Below are positions 1-8,376 of a DNA stretch of 64,000 nucleotides, piece by piece. This stretch comes from Streptomyces fulvoviolaceus (GTDB taxonomy: Bacteria > Actinomycetota > Actinomycetes > Streptomycetales > Streptomycetaceae), in the NCBI RefSeq assembly GCF_000718165.1, contig NZ_JOEY01000004.1, positions 192,879 through 256,878 on the forward strand. The letters run 5' to 3'. The first letter of the stretch is position 1; each line of letters opens with the position of its first letter. The translations under genes were made by a program, and so were the position numbers. The notes below the pieces were generated by a model. That model worked only from the letters and a program-made list of their open reading frames with translations. It was not told where the DNA came from and made no database searches.

Positions 1-324
1 CAAATGTCAATTTCACATGGCGAGCTGTTTTGAGTGTGTCTCTTCCGAGCGGGGAGGGGTAGTACATAGCGGAATCCAACCGGAACGACTGTGTGGCCCT
101 ACTCGAAGAAGCGTGCCTCATGCTCTATTCCTGGGTGGCCGCCCCTGCACACGAGCCCGACATGGCGCCACGCGCTGACGCAGTCGCTCGGGCTGAGCGC
201 GTCTGACCACGAGGAGACTGGCGGCGAGGCTGTGGACCATTCGTGGACCGGTCACCCGATAATCGGTGCGCGCAGAGGCAGTGACCTGTGCACATGTCTG
301 AGACCGAAGCGCCCTCCGGAGCCG
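1..324. other. Gene-free left edge
   Basis: No convincing gene is visible here. The first 60 bases are less GC-rich than the rest of the window, with runs such as CAATTTCACATGG. Short open frames on both strands lack Streptomyces codon bias and ribosome-binding sites. Together with the tRNA 3' fragment that follows, this suggests the outer edge of an integrated element, but no integrase is inside the window. Confidence 0.4.
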
Positions 325-356
325 TGTGCGCAGGTTCGAATCCTGCCGGGGGCACC
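325..356 (+). other. tRNA 3'-end fragment, candidate att site
   Basis: The bases form a T arm (stem GCAGG/CCTGC around loop TTCGAAT) followed by a seven-base acceptor strand CGGGGGC, a discriminator A and CC. That is the 3' end of a tRNA with acceptor GCCCCCG; from memory it resembles actinobacterial tRNA-Arg(CCU). No matching GCCCCCG 5' strand, D arm or anticodon arm lies in the preceding 100 bases, so this is a fragment. Many Streptomyces integrative elements recombine into tRNA 3' ends and leave such a copy at one junction. The tRNA identity and the att role are inferences. Confidence 0.5.
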
Positions 357-371
357 CTTTCTGAGGTGCCT

Positions 372-412
372 AAAGACCCCGTGAACAGCAGAGATGCTGA
401 GTGCGGGGTCTT
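372..412 (+). terminator. Nested hairpin terminator after the tRNA fragment
   Basis: AAGACCCCG at 373-381 pairs with CGGGGTCTT at 404-412. A second hairpin, CAGCA-gaga-TGCTG, sits inside the loop. The position just after a tRNA 3' end fits a factor-independent tRNA terminator kept with the fragment. No long T run follows, as is usual in Streptomyces. Confidence 0.6.
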
Positions 413-543
413 CGCGTGTGTGCAGCCGTGTGCCGCTCTTAGGATCTACGGCGGCTAAGGGCCGTCCCGTAGAGATCCGACTGAGCACCTCGAGCCTGAA
501 GACCGTTGCCAATGAATCCGAGGTAGGGCGCCGGCACGTAGCC

Positions 544-1203
544 CTACCGGTTCGGCGGTGCCACCGGTGTGGGCAGGTCCAACGCACGGCCGAGGGCGGA
601 GGTGACAGGGGTGGCGTGATCGGGCAGGTGCAGGGCGGCCCAGGCGGCGGCCAGTTGGAGGAAGTCGATCAGGTCGCGCTCTGCGTCGGCGAGCAGGCGA
701 CGCAGATCGGTGACGGGTAGCTCGATCACCGGGCTGTCGTCGTGCTCGGCGTCGACGGTCAATCGGACGACTTCGCCGTGCCGTTCAGCGAGCGGAGAGG
801 GGTCGTGGCCGAAGGAGGCCCAGCCCTTGCCGTCGATGGCCTCAAGCCAGTCGCGCCTCTCGTCCAGACCGTTGCAGCAGCCCGGCAGCAGCGTGGTGCC
901 GGTTGCGGTGTCAGCGATCCGCAGGCCGCCGGATGCGAAGAGGTCGTCCATGGTGAGCAGTCCGTGCAGGAAGCCCCCGAGTGGGTCGGTGGGCCGTGGT
1001 GGGCGCCCGTCGTCCTCGGGATCGATGTTGTTGCATTCGGCGATCCGCATCACCGCTGTGCCGACCTCGGCAGGATCGAGCCTGCCGCTGAGCGGCAGGT
1101 AGCCGTATGGCCCGGACTCCGCGACAGGCCAGAGGGTGAAGCCGTCGGAGGCGTGGATCTCCAGGACGGGCTGCAGAACGATCACCCAGGAAGTCTGCGG
1201 CAC
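544..1203 (-). CDS. Hypothetical protein
   Basis: A 219-residue acidic soluble protein with strong Streptomyces codon bias. No signal peptide or membrane segment is visible and I do not recognise a domain. It starts with GTG at 1203, preceded by a moderate AGCAGGG; the next in-frame start is far inside. The middle has a GLLTMDDLFASGGLRIAD stretch and a CCNGLDERRDW cysteine pair that could mark a fold, but no catalytic signature. It reads towards the tRNA fragment, and its upstream neighbour is a degraded gene remnant, so it may be the only intact gene of an accessory island. Function unknown. Confidence 0.7.
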   Translation of the reverse strand: MPQTSWVIVLQPVLEIHASDGFTLWPVAESGPYGYLPLSGRLDPAEVGTAVMRIAECNNIDPEDDGRPPRPTDPLGGFLHGLLTMDDLFASGGLRIADTATGTTLLPGCCNGLDERRDWLEAIDGKGWASFGHDPSPLAERHGEVVRLTVDAEHDDSPVIELPVTDLRRLLADAERDLIDFLQLAAAWAALHLPDHATPVTSALGRALDLPTPVAPPNR

Positions 1204-1294
1204 CCCTGCTCACGCCGCACGGCGATTTCTGCGCGACCTCCTGCTCTCGCGCGTCCGTCACACTGCCGACGGGAGCGGGCTGTCCCTGCATCGA

Positions 1295-1500
1295 TCATCC
1301 GGTCAGCGGGACGTTGTGCAGGCGGGCGATGCCGAGCACTGCCGACGACCGCCTGGTCGACGGCCCACTCCACCTGGCACGGAGTGGGCTGGAACGCCTG
1401 CTTCTTCACGTTGTTGCGGGCGACGGCGCAGGTGCGCTCGGCCGTGTCCTCGCTCGGGTCGTCGGGCGCGGATGCGGCGGCGAGCCGCGTGGACTGAGCG
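1295..1500 (-). pseudogene. Remnant of a secreted transglycosylase-like protein
   Basis: Reading the minus strand gives CAVARNNVKKQAFQPTP then QVEWAVDQAVVG, which resembles stretches I recall in Streptomyces secreted SLT-type transglycosylase proteins. A one-base shift at about 1340 moves the frame to LGIARLHNVPLTG and a TGA at 1295-1297. Upstream there is no intact start, signal peptide or ribosome site. The piece covers only about 65 residues. The family assignment rests on memory and is weak; the broken frame is seen directly. Confidence 0.4.
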
Positions 1501-1607
1501 CCGCTGCCGGACGCGGACGACTTCGCGAGCCGCGGGAGCGCCGGGGGGACTCCCGTCCCCTGGCGTTCGGCAGCAGTGGCAGCAGCTGCCGGAGCTGAGT
1601 GCGGCGG

Positions 1608-1985
1608 CGATGGCCGTACTGACCGGCCGCGTCGGCGGTCGGCCCGACGCGTCGTCGGCGCCCCGCGCCTACGAGGGGAAGGAGATCCCCGGGGGCGGAC
1701 GCAGGAAGTGGGCCGTCGACGGGATCGGCTTCTCGAAGATCGACTTCTCGCTGGTCTCCAAGCTCGACTACGACAGCCTGGAACGGTCGCAGAAGACCGC
1801 ACCCGTGCGGAAGACCCCGTTCCCACAGGGCAAGCCCACGGAGCGGTCGATCGTCGTCGCCCTGGCCGACATCAACTGCGAACGAGGACGCCCTCAATGC
1901 GGCGGAGAAGGTGCTGGGCACCCGAGTGCCCGGGGTGGTACGGCTCGCACAGAGGTCCGGGGTTTGGGGCGGCGGGAAGTGGTGA
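1608..1985 (+). pseudogene. Frameshifted gene remnant, function unknown
   Basis: The plus strand encodes a protein-like stretch including RRKWAVDGIGFSKIDFSLV, KLDYDSLERSQKTAPV and RSIVVALADINC. At about 1880 the frame must shift by one base to continue as NEDALNAAEKVLGTRVPGVV and stop at TGA 1983-1985, ten bases before the next gene. No start codon with a ribosome site was found and the 5' part seems lost. I do not recognise the family. It stands next to another broken gene of opposite strand, so the block 1204-1985 looks like decaying DNA. Confidence 0.45.
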
Positions 1986-1995
1986 GGCGGCTGGG

Positions 1996-3054
1996 ATGTC
2001 TCAGCGCCTCCTCACAGCCGCCCCTCAGGAAAGTCCCGCGCCCGAGCGCACGCAGGGCCGGGACGCCTTCTTCGACAACGCCAAGTACCTGGCGATAGTC
2101 CTGGTGGCGGCGGGCCACGCGTGGGAGCCGCTGCGGGACGGCAGCCGGACGGTGTCCGCGCTGTACATGGTGGTGTACGCCTTCCACATGCCGGCGTTCA
2201 TCGTCGTCTCCGGGTACTTCTCGCGGAACTTCGACGGGAGCCCGGAGCGGCTGAAGCGGCTGCTGACCGGGCTCGTCGTGCCGTACGTCGTGTTCGAGAC
2301 GGCGTACACCCTCTTCACTAGGTGGACCGACCAGGAGCCGGACCGGCCCGTCAGCCTCCTGGATCCCCTCTACCTGACGTGGTTCCTGGTGGCGCTGTTC
2401 ATGTGGCGGCTGACCACCCCCTTCTGGAAGCGGGTGCGCCATCCCCTGCCGATCGCGCTCGCCGTCGCCATGCTCGCGACCCTCGCGCCGTCGATCGGCA
2501 ACGACCTCGATCTGCAGCGGGCCCTGCAGTTCCTGCCGTACTTCGTGCTGGGGCTGTGCCTGCAGCCGGAGCACTTCCGGATGCTGCGGCGCCGTGCGGT
2601 GCGGGTGTGGGCCGTGCCGGTGTTCGTGTGCGCGCTCGTGATCGCGTACTGGGCGGTGCCGCGGATGAGCGGTGCCTGGTTCTACCACCGCGACAGCGCC
2701 GCGGAGTTGGGCGCGCCCGCCTGGTCCGGGCCGCTGATGACCCTGGTCGCCTTCGGCTGCTCGCTGCTCCTGGTCGCCTGTTTCCTCTCCCTGGTGCCCG
2801 GGCGGCGGATGTGGTTCACGGTGCTGGGCGCGGGCACGCTGTACGGCTATCTGCTGCACGGGTTCCTCGCGCAGGGCGCCAAGTTCTGGGGCTGGTACGA
2901 CCCCGCCTGGATCCAGGGGCCGCTCGGCGCGCTCGTCGTCGGTGTCGTCGCCGCCGCGATCGTGACCGTGCTGTGCACCCCGCCCGTGCGGCGCGTCTTC
3001 CGTTGCGTGGTGGAGCCGGAGATGCGGTGGGGCTTCCGCCGAGAGACCGTGTGA
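1996..3054 (+). CDS. Membrane acyltransferase, acyltransferase-3 family
   Basis: A 352-residue multi-pass membrane protein. After a short cytoplasmic leader it opens with FFDNAKYLAIVLVAAGHAWEPL, where the early histidine is the hallmark of acyltransferase-3/OafA-like enzymes, followed by a VYAFHMPAFIVVSGYFS helix and about ten hydrophobic segments. Such enzymes move acyl groups to sugars or other envelope or secondary-metabolite acceptors; the substrate cannot be told. ATG 1996 was chosen because similarity begins just after it, although the preceding GGCGGCTGGG is a weak ribosome site. The gene is monocistronic or loosely followed by the cyclophilin 42 bases on. Confidence 0.85.
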   Translation: MSQRLLTAAPQESPAPERTQGRDAFFDNAKYLAIVLVAAGHAWEPLRDGSRTVSALYMVVYAFHMPAFIVVSGYFSRNFDGSPERLKRLLTGLVVPYVVFETAYTLFTRWTDQEPDRPVSLLDPLYLTWFLVALFMWRLTTPFWKRVRHPLPIALAVAMLATLAPSIGNDLDLQRALQFLPYFVLGLCLQPEHFRMLRRRAVRVWAVPVFVCALVIAYWAVPRMSGAWFYHRDSAAELGAPAWSGPLMTLVAFGCSLLLVACFLSLVPGRRMWFTVLGAGTLYGYLLHGFLAQGAKFWGWYDPAWIQGPLGALVVGVVAAAIVTVLCTPPVRRVFRCVVEPEMRWGFRRETV

Positions 3055-3096
3055 CAAGATGCTTCGGTCATGCCATACCAGAAAGGGACGATTCCC

Positions 3097-3597
3097 ATGT
3101 CCAGGGTCGAGCTGACCACGAACTTCGGCCGTATCGTTCTCGAGCTCAATGACGCCGAGGCGCCCAAGACCGTCGAGAACTTCCTGTCGTACGTCCAGAA
3201 CGGGCACTACGACGGCACGATCTTCCACCGGGTGATCCCGGGCTTCATGGTCCAGGGCGGCGGCTTCACCGCGGACATGGCGCAGAAGCCCACCCAGGCG
3301 CCGGTCCAGAACGAGGCCGACAACGGTCTGAAGAACACCGCCTACACCGTGGCGATGGCGCGCACCAGCGACCCGCACTCGGCGACGGCCCAGTTCTTCG
3401 TCAACGTCGCGGACAACGCCTTCCTCAACTTCACGGCGAAGAACCCGAACGGCTGGGGCTACACCGTCTTCGGCCGCGTCGTCGAGGGTCAGGACGTCGT
3501 CGACCAGATCACGGGCGTCAAGACGGGCAGCAGCCGCGGTCACCAGGACGTGCCCACGCAGTCGGTCGTCATCGAGAGCGCCAAGGTCGTCGGCTGA
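3097..3597 (+). CDS. Peptidyl-prolyl cis-trans isomerase, cyclophilin type
   Basis: A 166-residue cytoplasmic cyclophilin that isomerises X-Pro peptide bonds during protein folding. Family landmarks are in order: [25 protein letters not shown] with the catalytic FHR, the [17 protein letters not shown] block with the Q-F-F core, and [18 protein letters not shown]. The length is that of a single-domain PpiB type with no signal peptide. ATG 3097 is preferred over ATG 3070 because GAAAGGGACG lies at the right distance and similarity starts at RVELTTNFG. It converges with ku and shares a hairpin terminator with it. Confidence 0.95.
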   Translation: MSRVELTTNFGRIVLELNDAEAPKTVENFLSYVQNGHYDGTIFHRVIPGFMVQGGGFTADMAQKPTQAPVQNEADNGLKNTAYTVAMARTSDPHSATAQFFVNVADNAFLNFTAKNPNGWGYTVFGRVVEGQDVVDQITGVKTGSSRGHQDVPTQSVVIESAKVVG

Positions 3598-3633
3598 CCG
3601 ACGGCTCTCAACAGGGCTCAACAGGGCTGACGG

Positions 3634-3659
3634 GACCTGCGGCTGTCACGCCGCAGGTC
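3634..3659. terminator. Bidirectional hairpin between ppi and ku
   Basis: A perfect ten-base inverted repeat, GACCTGCGGC at 3634-3643 and GCCGCAGGTC at 3650-3659, with a TGTCAC loop. It lies between convergent genes and its right arm overlaps the ku stop codon by two bases. A tandem CAACAGGGCT CAACAGGGCT precedes it. Confidence 0.8.
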
Positions 3660-4692
3660 ACGCGGTCCGTTTGCGGGCGGTCGTCTTCTTGGCCGCCGTC
3701 TTCTTCGTCCCCCGAGTCGACTGGGCGGTCGACTTCGCCGTCGACTTCGCCGTCGACTTCTTCGCAGCCGCCGTCGTCTTCTTCGCAGCCGCCGTCGTCT
3801 TCTTCGCGGCAGCCGTCTTCTTCGCCGTGGACGTCGACTTCTTGCCGGCCGTCTGCTTGGGCGTGGCGCGAGCCGGCTTGCGGGCCGGGAGGCGTGTCAC
3901 CTCCGCCTCCTCCTCGCCCCGCGACTCCTTCGCGTCCCGCACGCTCTTCTCCAGCGCGGCCATCAGGTCGAGCACCTTGCCGCCGCGAGCCGCTTCGGGA
4001 GCCTCCGGCGGCGCCTCGCCCGCGGCCTTCGCGGCGACGACCTCCTCCAGGGCCTCGCGGTACTCGTCGTGCAGGTCGTCGAGGTCGATCTCGCCGAGGG
4101 TGTCCATCAGGGCGTCCGCGAGGTCGAGTTCCTTGTCGTTGACCGTGACGTCGGTGTCGGGGGCGACGCCCTGCGGGGCGCGGACCTCGTCCGGCCAGAG
4201 CAGTCCGTGCATGGCGATGGCGTCCTCGACCACGCGGAGCATGCCCAGGCGCTCACGGCCGCGTAGCGCGAACTTCGCGATGGCCACCTTGTTGCTGCGC
4301 TTCAGCGCCTCCCTCAGCAGCGTGTACGGCTTGGCCGCCGGGACGCCGCCCGCCGCGAGGTAGTACGCGGCCTCCATCTGGAGCGGGTCGATCCGGTCCG
4401 CCGGGACGAAGGCCACGATCTCGATCGTCTTCGCCGTCGGAAGCGGCAGATGGGCGAGGTCCTCGTCCGTGATCGGGATGATCGTGCCGTCCGCGTCCTC
4501 GTAGCCCTTGCCGATCTCCGCCCCGGTGACCTCCCGCTCCTCCAGCTCGCAGACCTTGCGGTAGCGGATGCGGCCGCCGTCCTCCAGATGGATCTGGCGG
4601 AAGGAGATCGAGTGGCTCTCGGTGGCGTTCACCAGCTTGATCGGGATGCTGACCAGGCCGAACGAGATGGCGCCGTTCCATATGGATCGCAC
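3658..4692 (-). CDS. Ku, non-homologous end-joining DNA-end-binding protein
   Basis: A 344-residue bacterial Ku. The homodimer rings broken DNA ends and recruits LigD. The Ku core runs from RSIWNGAISFGLVSIPIKL to about residue 250. The last 80 residues are a lysine/alanine tail of AAKKTT, AAKKST and STAKSTAK repeats, the extended basic C terminus of actinobacterial Ku proteins that adds DNA affinity. At DNA level the tail holds 12-base and 21-base tandem units (3726-3830). GTG at 4692 is chosen over GTG 4701 because GAAAGGG (4701-4707, minus strand) is eight bases upstream of it but overlaps the other. It is divergent from the ligD polymerase gene, sharing a 72-base promoter gap. Confidence 0.95.
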   Translation of the reverse strand: MRSIWNGAISFGLVSIPIKLVNATESHSISFRQIHLEDGGRIRYRKVCELEEREVTGAEIGKGYEDADGTIIPITDEDLAHLPLPTAKTIEIVAFVPADRIDPLQMEAAYYLAAGGVPAAKPYTLLREALKRSNKVAIAKFALRGRERLGMLRVVEDAIAMHGLLWPDEVRAPQGVAPDTDVTVNDKELDLADALMDTLGEIDLDDLHDEYREALEEVVAAKAAGEAPPEAPEAARGGKVLDLMAALEKSVRDAKESRGEEEAEVTRLPARKPARATPKQTAGKKSTSTAKKTAAAKKTTAAAKKTTAAAKKSTAKSTAKSTAQSTRGTKKTAAKKTTARKRTA

Positions 4693-4764
4693 GTGCAGCA
4701 CCCTTTCGGTCGGTTTAGTGGATCTTCTTCACATTTACTCCGCAATACCTGGAATTCTCATCGT

Positions 4765-5646
4765 ATGACGCCGATCACAGAGGTGGAGGGGCGACGGCTC
4801 GCGCTCAGCAACCTGGAGAAAGTGCTGTACCCGGCGACCGGCTTCACCAAGGGCGAGGTGCTGCACTACTACGCCACCACCGCCGACGTCCTGCTACCCC
4901 ATCTGCGGGACCGTCCGGTGTCCTTCCTGCGTTACCCGGACGGACCCGACGGCGAGGTGTTCTTCACCAAGAACGTCCCGCCGGGTACGCCCGACTGGGT
5001 CACCACCGCCGAGGTGCCCCGTTCGGAGGGGCCGGCGCGGATGGTGCTCGTGCAGGACCTCGCGAGTCTGATGTGGGCCGCCAATCTCGTCACCGAGTTC
5101 CACACGCCCCAGTGGGTGATCGGCGCCCCCGGCGAGGCCGACCGGCTCGTCTTCGACCTCGACCCCGGTGCACCCGCCGGCATCGTCGAGTGCTGCGAGG
5201 TCGCGCTGTGGCTGCGCGAGCGGCTGGCGGCGGACGGGATCGAGGCGTACGCCAAGACCTCCGGCTCGAAGGGGCTGCATCTGCTGGCGGCGGTGCGCGG
5301 ATCAACGTCCGAGCAGGTGTCGGAGTACGCCAAGGAGCTCGCCGTGGAGGCCGAGAAGGCCATGCCCCGGCTGGTCGTCCACCGGATGACGCGCAGCCTG
5401 CGCCCCGGGAAGGTCTTCGTCGACTGGAGCCAGAACGCCGCCCGCAAGACCACCGCCACGCCCTACACCCTGCGCGCCCGCCCCGAGCCGACCGTGTCCG
5501 CGCCGGTCACCTGGGAGGAGGTCGAGGACTGCCGCTCCCCCGACCAACTCACCTTCCTGGCAGCGGACTTGGCCCCACGCATCCAGGCCTACGGCGACCT
5601 GCTGGCCCCGCTCCTCGACCCGGACCACGCGGGCCCGCTCCCCTGA
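4765..5646 (+). CDS. LigD-type primase-polymerase domain protein
   Basis: A 293-residue stand-alone homologue of the polymerase domain of LigD, an archaeo-eukaryotic primase fold enzyme that fills and extends ends during non-homologous end joining. Visible are the metal-binding DLD (D131 and D133), the KTSGSKGLHL nucleotide-binding strand at about 170, and the third aspartate in VDWSQN (about D220). No ligase or phosphoesterase domain is fused, so a separate ATP ligase would be needed. ATG 4765 is the first good start; no clear ribosome site precedes it, so it may be leaderless. It is divergent from ku, which supports a joint repair role. Confidence 0.92.
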   Translation: MTPITEVEGRRLALSNLEKVLYPATGFTKGEVLHYYATTADVLLPHLRDRPVSFLRYPDGPDGEVFFTKNVPPGTPDWVTTAEVPRSEGPARMVLVQDLASLMWAANLVTEFHTPQWVIGAPGEADRLVFDLDPGAPAGIVECCEVALWLRERLAADGIEAYAKTSGSKGLHLLAAVRGSTSEQVSEYAKELAVEAEKAMPRLVVHRMTRSLRPGKVFVDWSQNAARKTTATPYTLRARPEPTVSAPVTWEEVEDCRSPDQLTFLAADLAPRIQAYGDLLAPLLDPDHAGPLP

Positions 5647-5684
5647 CTCCCGCAAAGAGGGGGACCCCACGAAGAAGGAGCCGC

Positions 5685-6965
5685 ATGCACGCACGACCAT
5701 CCACCCGCACCGCCGCCATCGGCCTGACCGCTCTCGCCCTCGTCGCCCTGCCCTGGGCGACGACACCCACGGAAGCCGCCACCAGGAAGGCCCCGGGCTC
5801 CACCGTCATCACCGACTGGAGCAGGACCGCCATGGACGTCGTCTCCGTCGACGCCCAGCGCCCCGCCGCCGAGCCCTTCCTCTGGTACGGCTTCGTCTCG
5901 GCCGCCGTCTACAACGCGGTCGTCGGCATCGAGGGCCGCTACACCCCGTACAAGTGGCACGCCCGCGGCCCGCGCGGCGCCTCCTCCGAGGCGGCCGCCG
6001 CGACCGCCGCCCGCCGGGTGCTCCTGACCTACTTCCCGGCGTCGAAGACGCGGATCGACACCGCCTACACCGCGTCCCTCGCGAAGGTTCCCGACGGCCA
6101 GGCGGAGAAGCAGGGCGTCCGCTTCGGGGAGCGCGCCGCCGCGCGGATCATCGAGCTGCGCAAGGACGACGGGCGCGACGCGAAGGTGACGTTCGACCCG
6201 ACGCCCGCCCCCGGCGTCTGGCGCCCCGCGCCGCCGGACCACCGCCCCGCCGTCAACCCGTGGCTCGGCAAGGTGCGGCCGATGACCTTCGACGACCCGG
6301 CCCGGTTCGTGCCGGGCCCGCCGCCCGCGCTGACCTCGAAGCGGTACGCCCGTGAACTGGCCGAGGTGAAGGCGGTGGGCGCCAAGAACAGCACCGAGCG
6401 GAGCTCCTGGGAGACCGAGACCGCGCTCTTCTTCTCCGACCCGCTGCCGCAGCAGCTCCAGCGCGGCTACGCCGACCGCGTCATGCGGCACAAGCTGGAC
6501 ATCGTCGACGCGGCCCGGCTGTTCGCCGCCGCCAACACCGCGTCGGCCGACGCGACGATCACCACCTGGAACGCCAAGTTCCACTACGCCCTGTGGCGCC
6601 CGGTCCACGCGGTCCGGCTGGCCGACACCGACGGCAACCCGGCCACCGAGGCCGACCCGGCCTGGGAGCCGCTGCTGCGTACGCCTCCGTACCCGGAGTA
6701 CATCGGCGGCCACTGCGCCAACGACGGCGCCGTCATGGCCGTACTCGACGGACTGACCGGCGGGGACATCGACCTGCGCCTCACGTCGGCACCGACGGGC
6801 ACCACCCGGACGTACACCAGCTCCGCCGACTTCAACCGGGACGTCATCAACGCGCGGATCTGGAGCGGGATCCACTTCCGCACCGCCGACGTGGTCGGCA
6901 ACCGGATCGGCCGGCACATCGGCGAGCGGGCGCTCCGCCACCATTTCCAGCCACTGCACCGGTGA
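5685..6965 (+). CDS. Secreted vanadium-dependent haloperoxidase-like PAP2 protein, copy 1
   Basis: A 426-residue exported protein of the vanadium haloperoxidase / acid phosphatase superfamily. An N-terminal signal ends near TPTEAA. The vanadate/phosphate-binding motifs are present: K-x6-RP in WNAKFHYALWRP (about 295), GGH with the acid-base histidine (about 341), and R-x5-H-x3-D in RIWSGIHFRTAD (about 391). It could halogenate, oxidise halides or hydrolyse phosphate; sequence alone does not decide. ATG 5685 follows GAAGGAG by four bases. It starts 38 bases after the ligD polymerase gene and is followed by a close paralogue. Confidence 0.85.
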   Translation: MHARPSTRTAAIGLTALALVALPWATTPTEAATRKAPGSTVITDWSRTAMDVVSVDAQRPAAEPFLWYGFVSAAVYNAVVGIEGRYTPYKWHARGPRGASSEAAAATAARRVLLTYFPASKTRIDTAYTASLAKVPDGQAEKQGVRFGERAAARIIELRKDDGRDAKVTFDPTPAPGVWRPAPPDHRPAVNPWLGKVRPMTFDDPARFVPGPPPALTSKRYARELAEVKAVGAKNSTERSSWETETALFFSDPLPQQLQRGYADRVMRHKLDIVDAARLFAAANTASADATITTWNAKFHYALWRPVHAVRLADTDGNPATEADPAWEPLLRTPPYPEYIGGHCANDGAVMAVLDGLTGGDIDLRLTSAPTGTTRTYTSSADFNRDVINARIWSGIHFRTADVVGNRIGRHIGERALRHHFQPLHR

Positions 6966-7061
6966 GTTCAGCGGGCTGAGCAAAACGGCGGAACTCGCCG
7001 GTCCGCCCCGGTCATGGGTCCAACCTTGGGCACAACACAACCGTCCAAGGGGGGACACCCC

Positions 7062-8372
7062 ATGACAAGAGACACCGCAAGCAGTGCCTTAGCACCCCGT
7101 GGCGGGCGCCGGACGCTCCTGACCGGCCTCCTCGCCCTCGCACTCGGCACCGTGCCCTGGGCCGCCTCCGCGGCCGCCCCGCAGCAGCCCACGGCACGGA
7201 CCGCGAGCCCTCAGGTGATCCTCGACTGGAGCGAGACCGCCGTCGCCACCGTCCACACGGACGCCAAGAGGCCGGTGCCCGAGCAGCTCCTCTGGTACGG
7301 CTTCGTCTCGGCCGCCGTCTACAACGCGGTCGTCGGCATCGAGGGCCGCTACACCCCGTACAAGTGGCACGAGCGCGGTCCGCGCGGCGCCTCCTCCGAG
7401 GCGGCCGCCGCTGCCGCCGCCCACCGGGTTCTCCTGACCTACTTCCCGGCCTCGCAGGCCCGGCTCGACGCCGCCCTCACCGCGTCCCTCGCGAAGATCC
7501 CCGACGGCCGGGCCGAGGACAAGGGCGTCGCCTTCGGCGAGCGGGCCGCCGCACGGATCGTGCAGCTGCGCGAGAACGACGGACGCGGCGCCCCGGTGAC
7601 GTACGACAGGCCACCCGCGCCCGGCGTCTGGCGGCCCACCCTGCCGGCCAACGCGCCCTTCGCCGTGCCGTGGCTCGGACAGGTGCGGCCGATGCTGCTC
7701 GACTCGCCGGACCAGTTCCTGCCGGGCGCTCCGCCCACGCTGACCTCGAAGGCCTACACCCGGGAGTTCGCCGAGGTGAAGGCGGTCGGAGCGCGGACCG
7801 GCTCGACCCGCACGGCACAGCAGACCGAGACCGCGCGGTTCTTCTCCGACGCCCTGCCGCTGCAGGTTCAGGCCGCCAACCGCGGCTACGTCGAACGGCA
7901 CGGGCTCGGCATCGTCGACGCGGCCCGGCTGTTCGCCGCCACCGGTACGGCGATGGCCGACGCGACGATCACGGGATGGAACGCCAAGTTCACCTACGCC
8001 CAGTGGCGGCCCATCACCGCCATCCAGCTGGCGGACACCGACGGCAACCCCGCGACCGCGGCCGACCCGTCCTGGCTGCCGCTGCTCGACACGCCTCCGT
8101 ATCCGGACTGGGTCAGCGGCCACAACGTCAACGACGGTGCCGTGATGAGTGTCCTGAACCGCCTGACCGGCGGGGACATCGACTTCCGGATCTCGTCGGC
8201 GGTCACGGGCACGAGTCGTACGTACACCAGCGCCGCCGACTACAACCGGGACGTGATCGACGCCCGGGTGTGGGGCGGGCTGCACTTCCGCTCCAGCGAC
8301 GTGGTGGCGAACAGGACGGGCGGCCGGATCGGCTCCTATGCCCTCGCCCACTACTTCAAACCGATCAAGTAG
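7062..8372 (+). CDS. Secreted vanadium-dependent haloperoxidase-like PAP2 protein, copy 2
   Basis: A 436-residue paralogue of the preceding gene with the same signal-peptide layout (cleavage near WAASAAA) and motifs: WNAKFTYAQWRP, VSGH and RVWGGLHFRSSD. Here the second motif is SGH, closer to the classical PSGH than the GGH of copy 1. ATG 7062 follows AAGGGGGG; an earlier GTG/ATG at 7014 lacks a ribosome site. Bases 7288-7371 are identical to 5878-5961 of copy 1, pointing to recent duplication or gene conversion. The 96-base gap to copy 1 may carry its own start of transcription. Confidence 0.85.
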   Translation: MTRDTASSALAPRGGRRTLLTGLLALALGTVPWAASAAAPQQPTARTASPQVILDWSETAVATVHTDAKRPVPEQLLWYGFVSAAVYNAVVGIEGRYTPYKWHERGPRGASSEAAAAAAAHRVLLTYFPASQARLDAALTASLAKIPDGRAEDKGVAFGERAAARIVQLRENDGRGAPVTYDRPPAPGVWRPTLPANAPFAVPWLGQVRPMLLDSPDQFLPGAPPTLTSKAYTREFAEVKAVGARTGSTRTAQQTETARFFSDALPLQVQAANRGYVERHGLGIVDAARLFAATGTAMADATITGWNAKFTYAQWRPITAIQLADTDGNPATAADPSWLPLLDTPPYPDWVSGHNVNDGAVMSVLNRLTGGDIDFRISSAVTGTSRTYTSAADYNRDVIDARVWGGLHFRSSDVVANRTGGRIGSYALAHYFKPIK

Positions 8373-8376
8373 CCGG

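Noticed and set aside
325..356. The 3' end of tmRNA
   Set aside because: The acceptor strand CGGGGGC does not match the tmRNA end as I recall it and no tag-peptide region precedes it.
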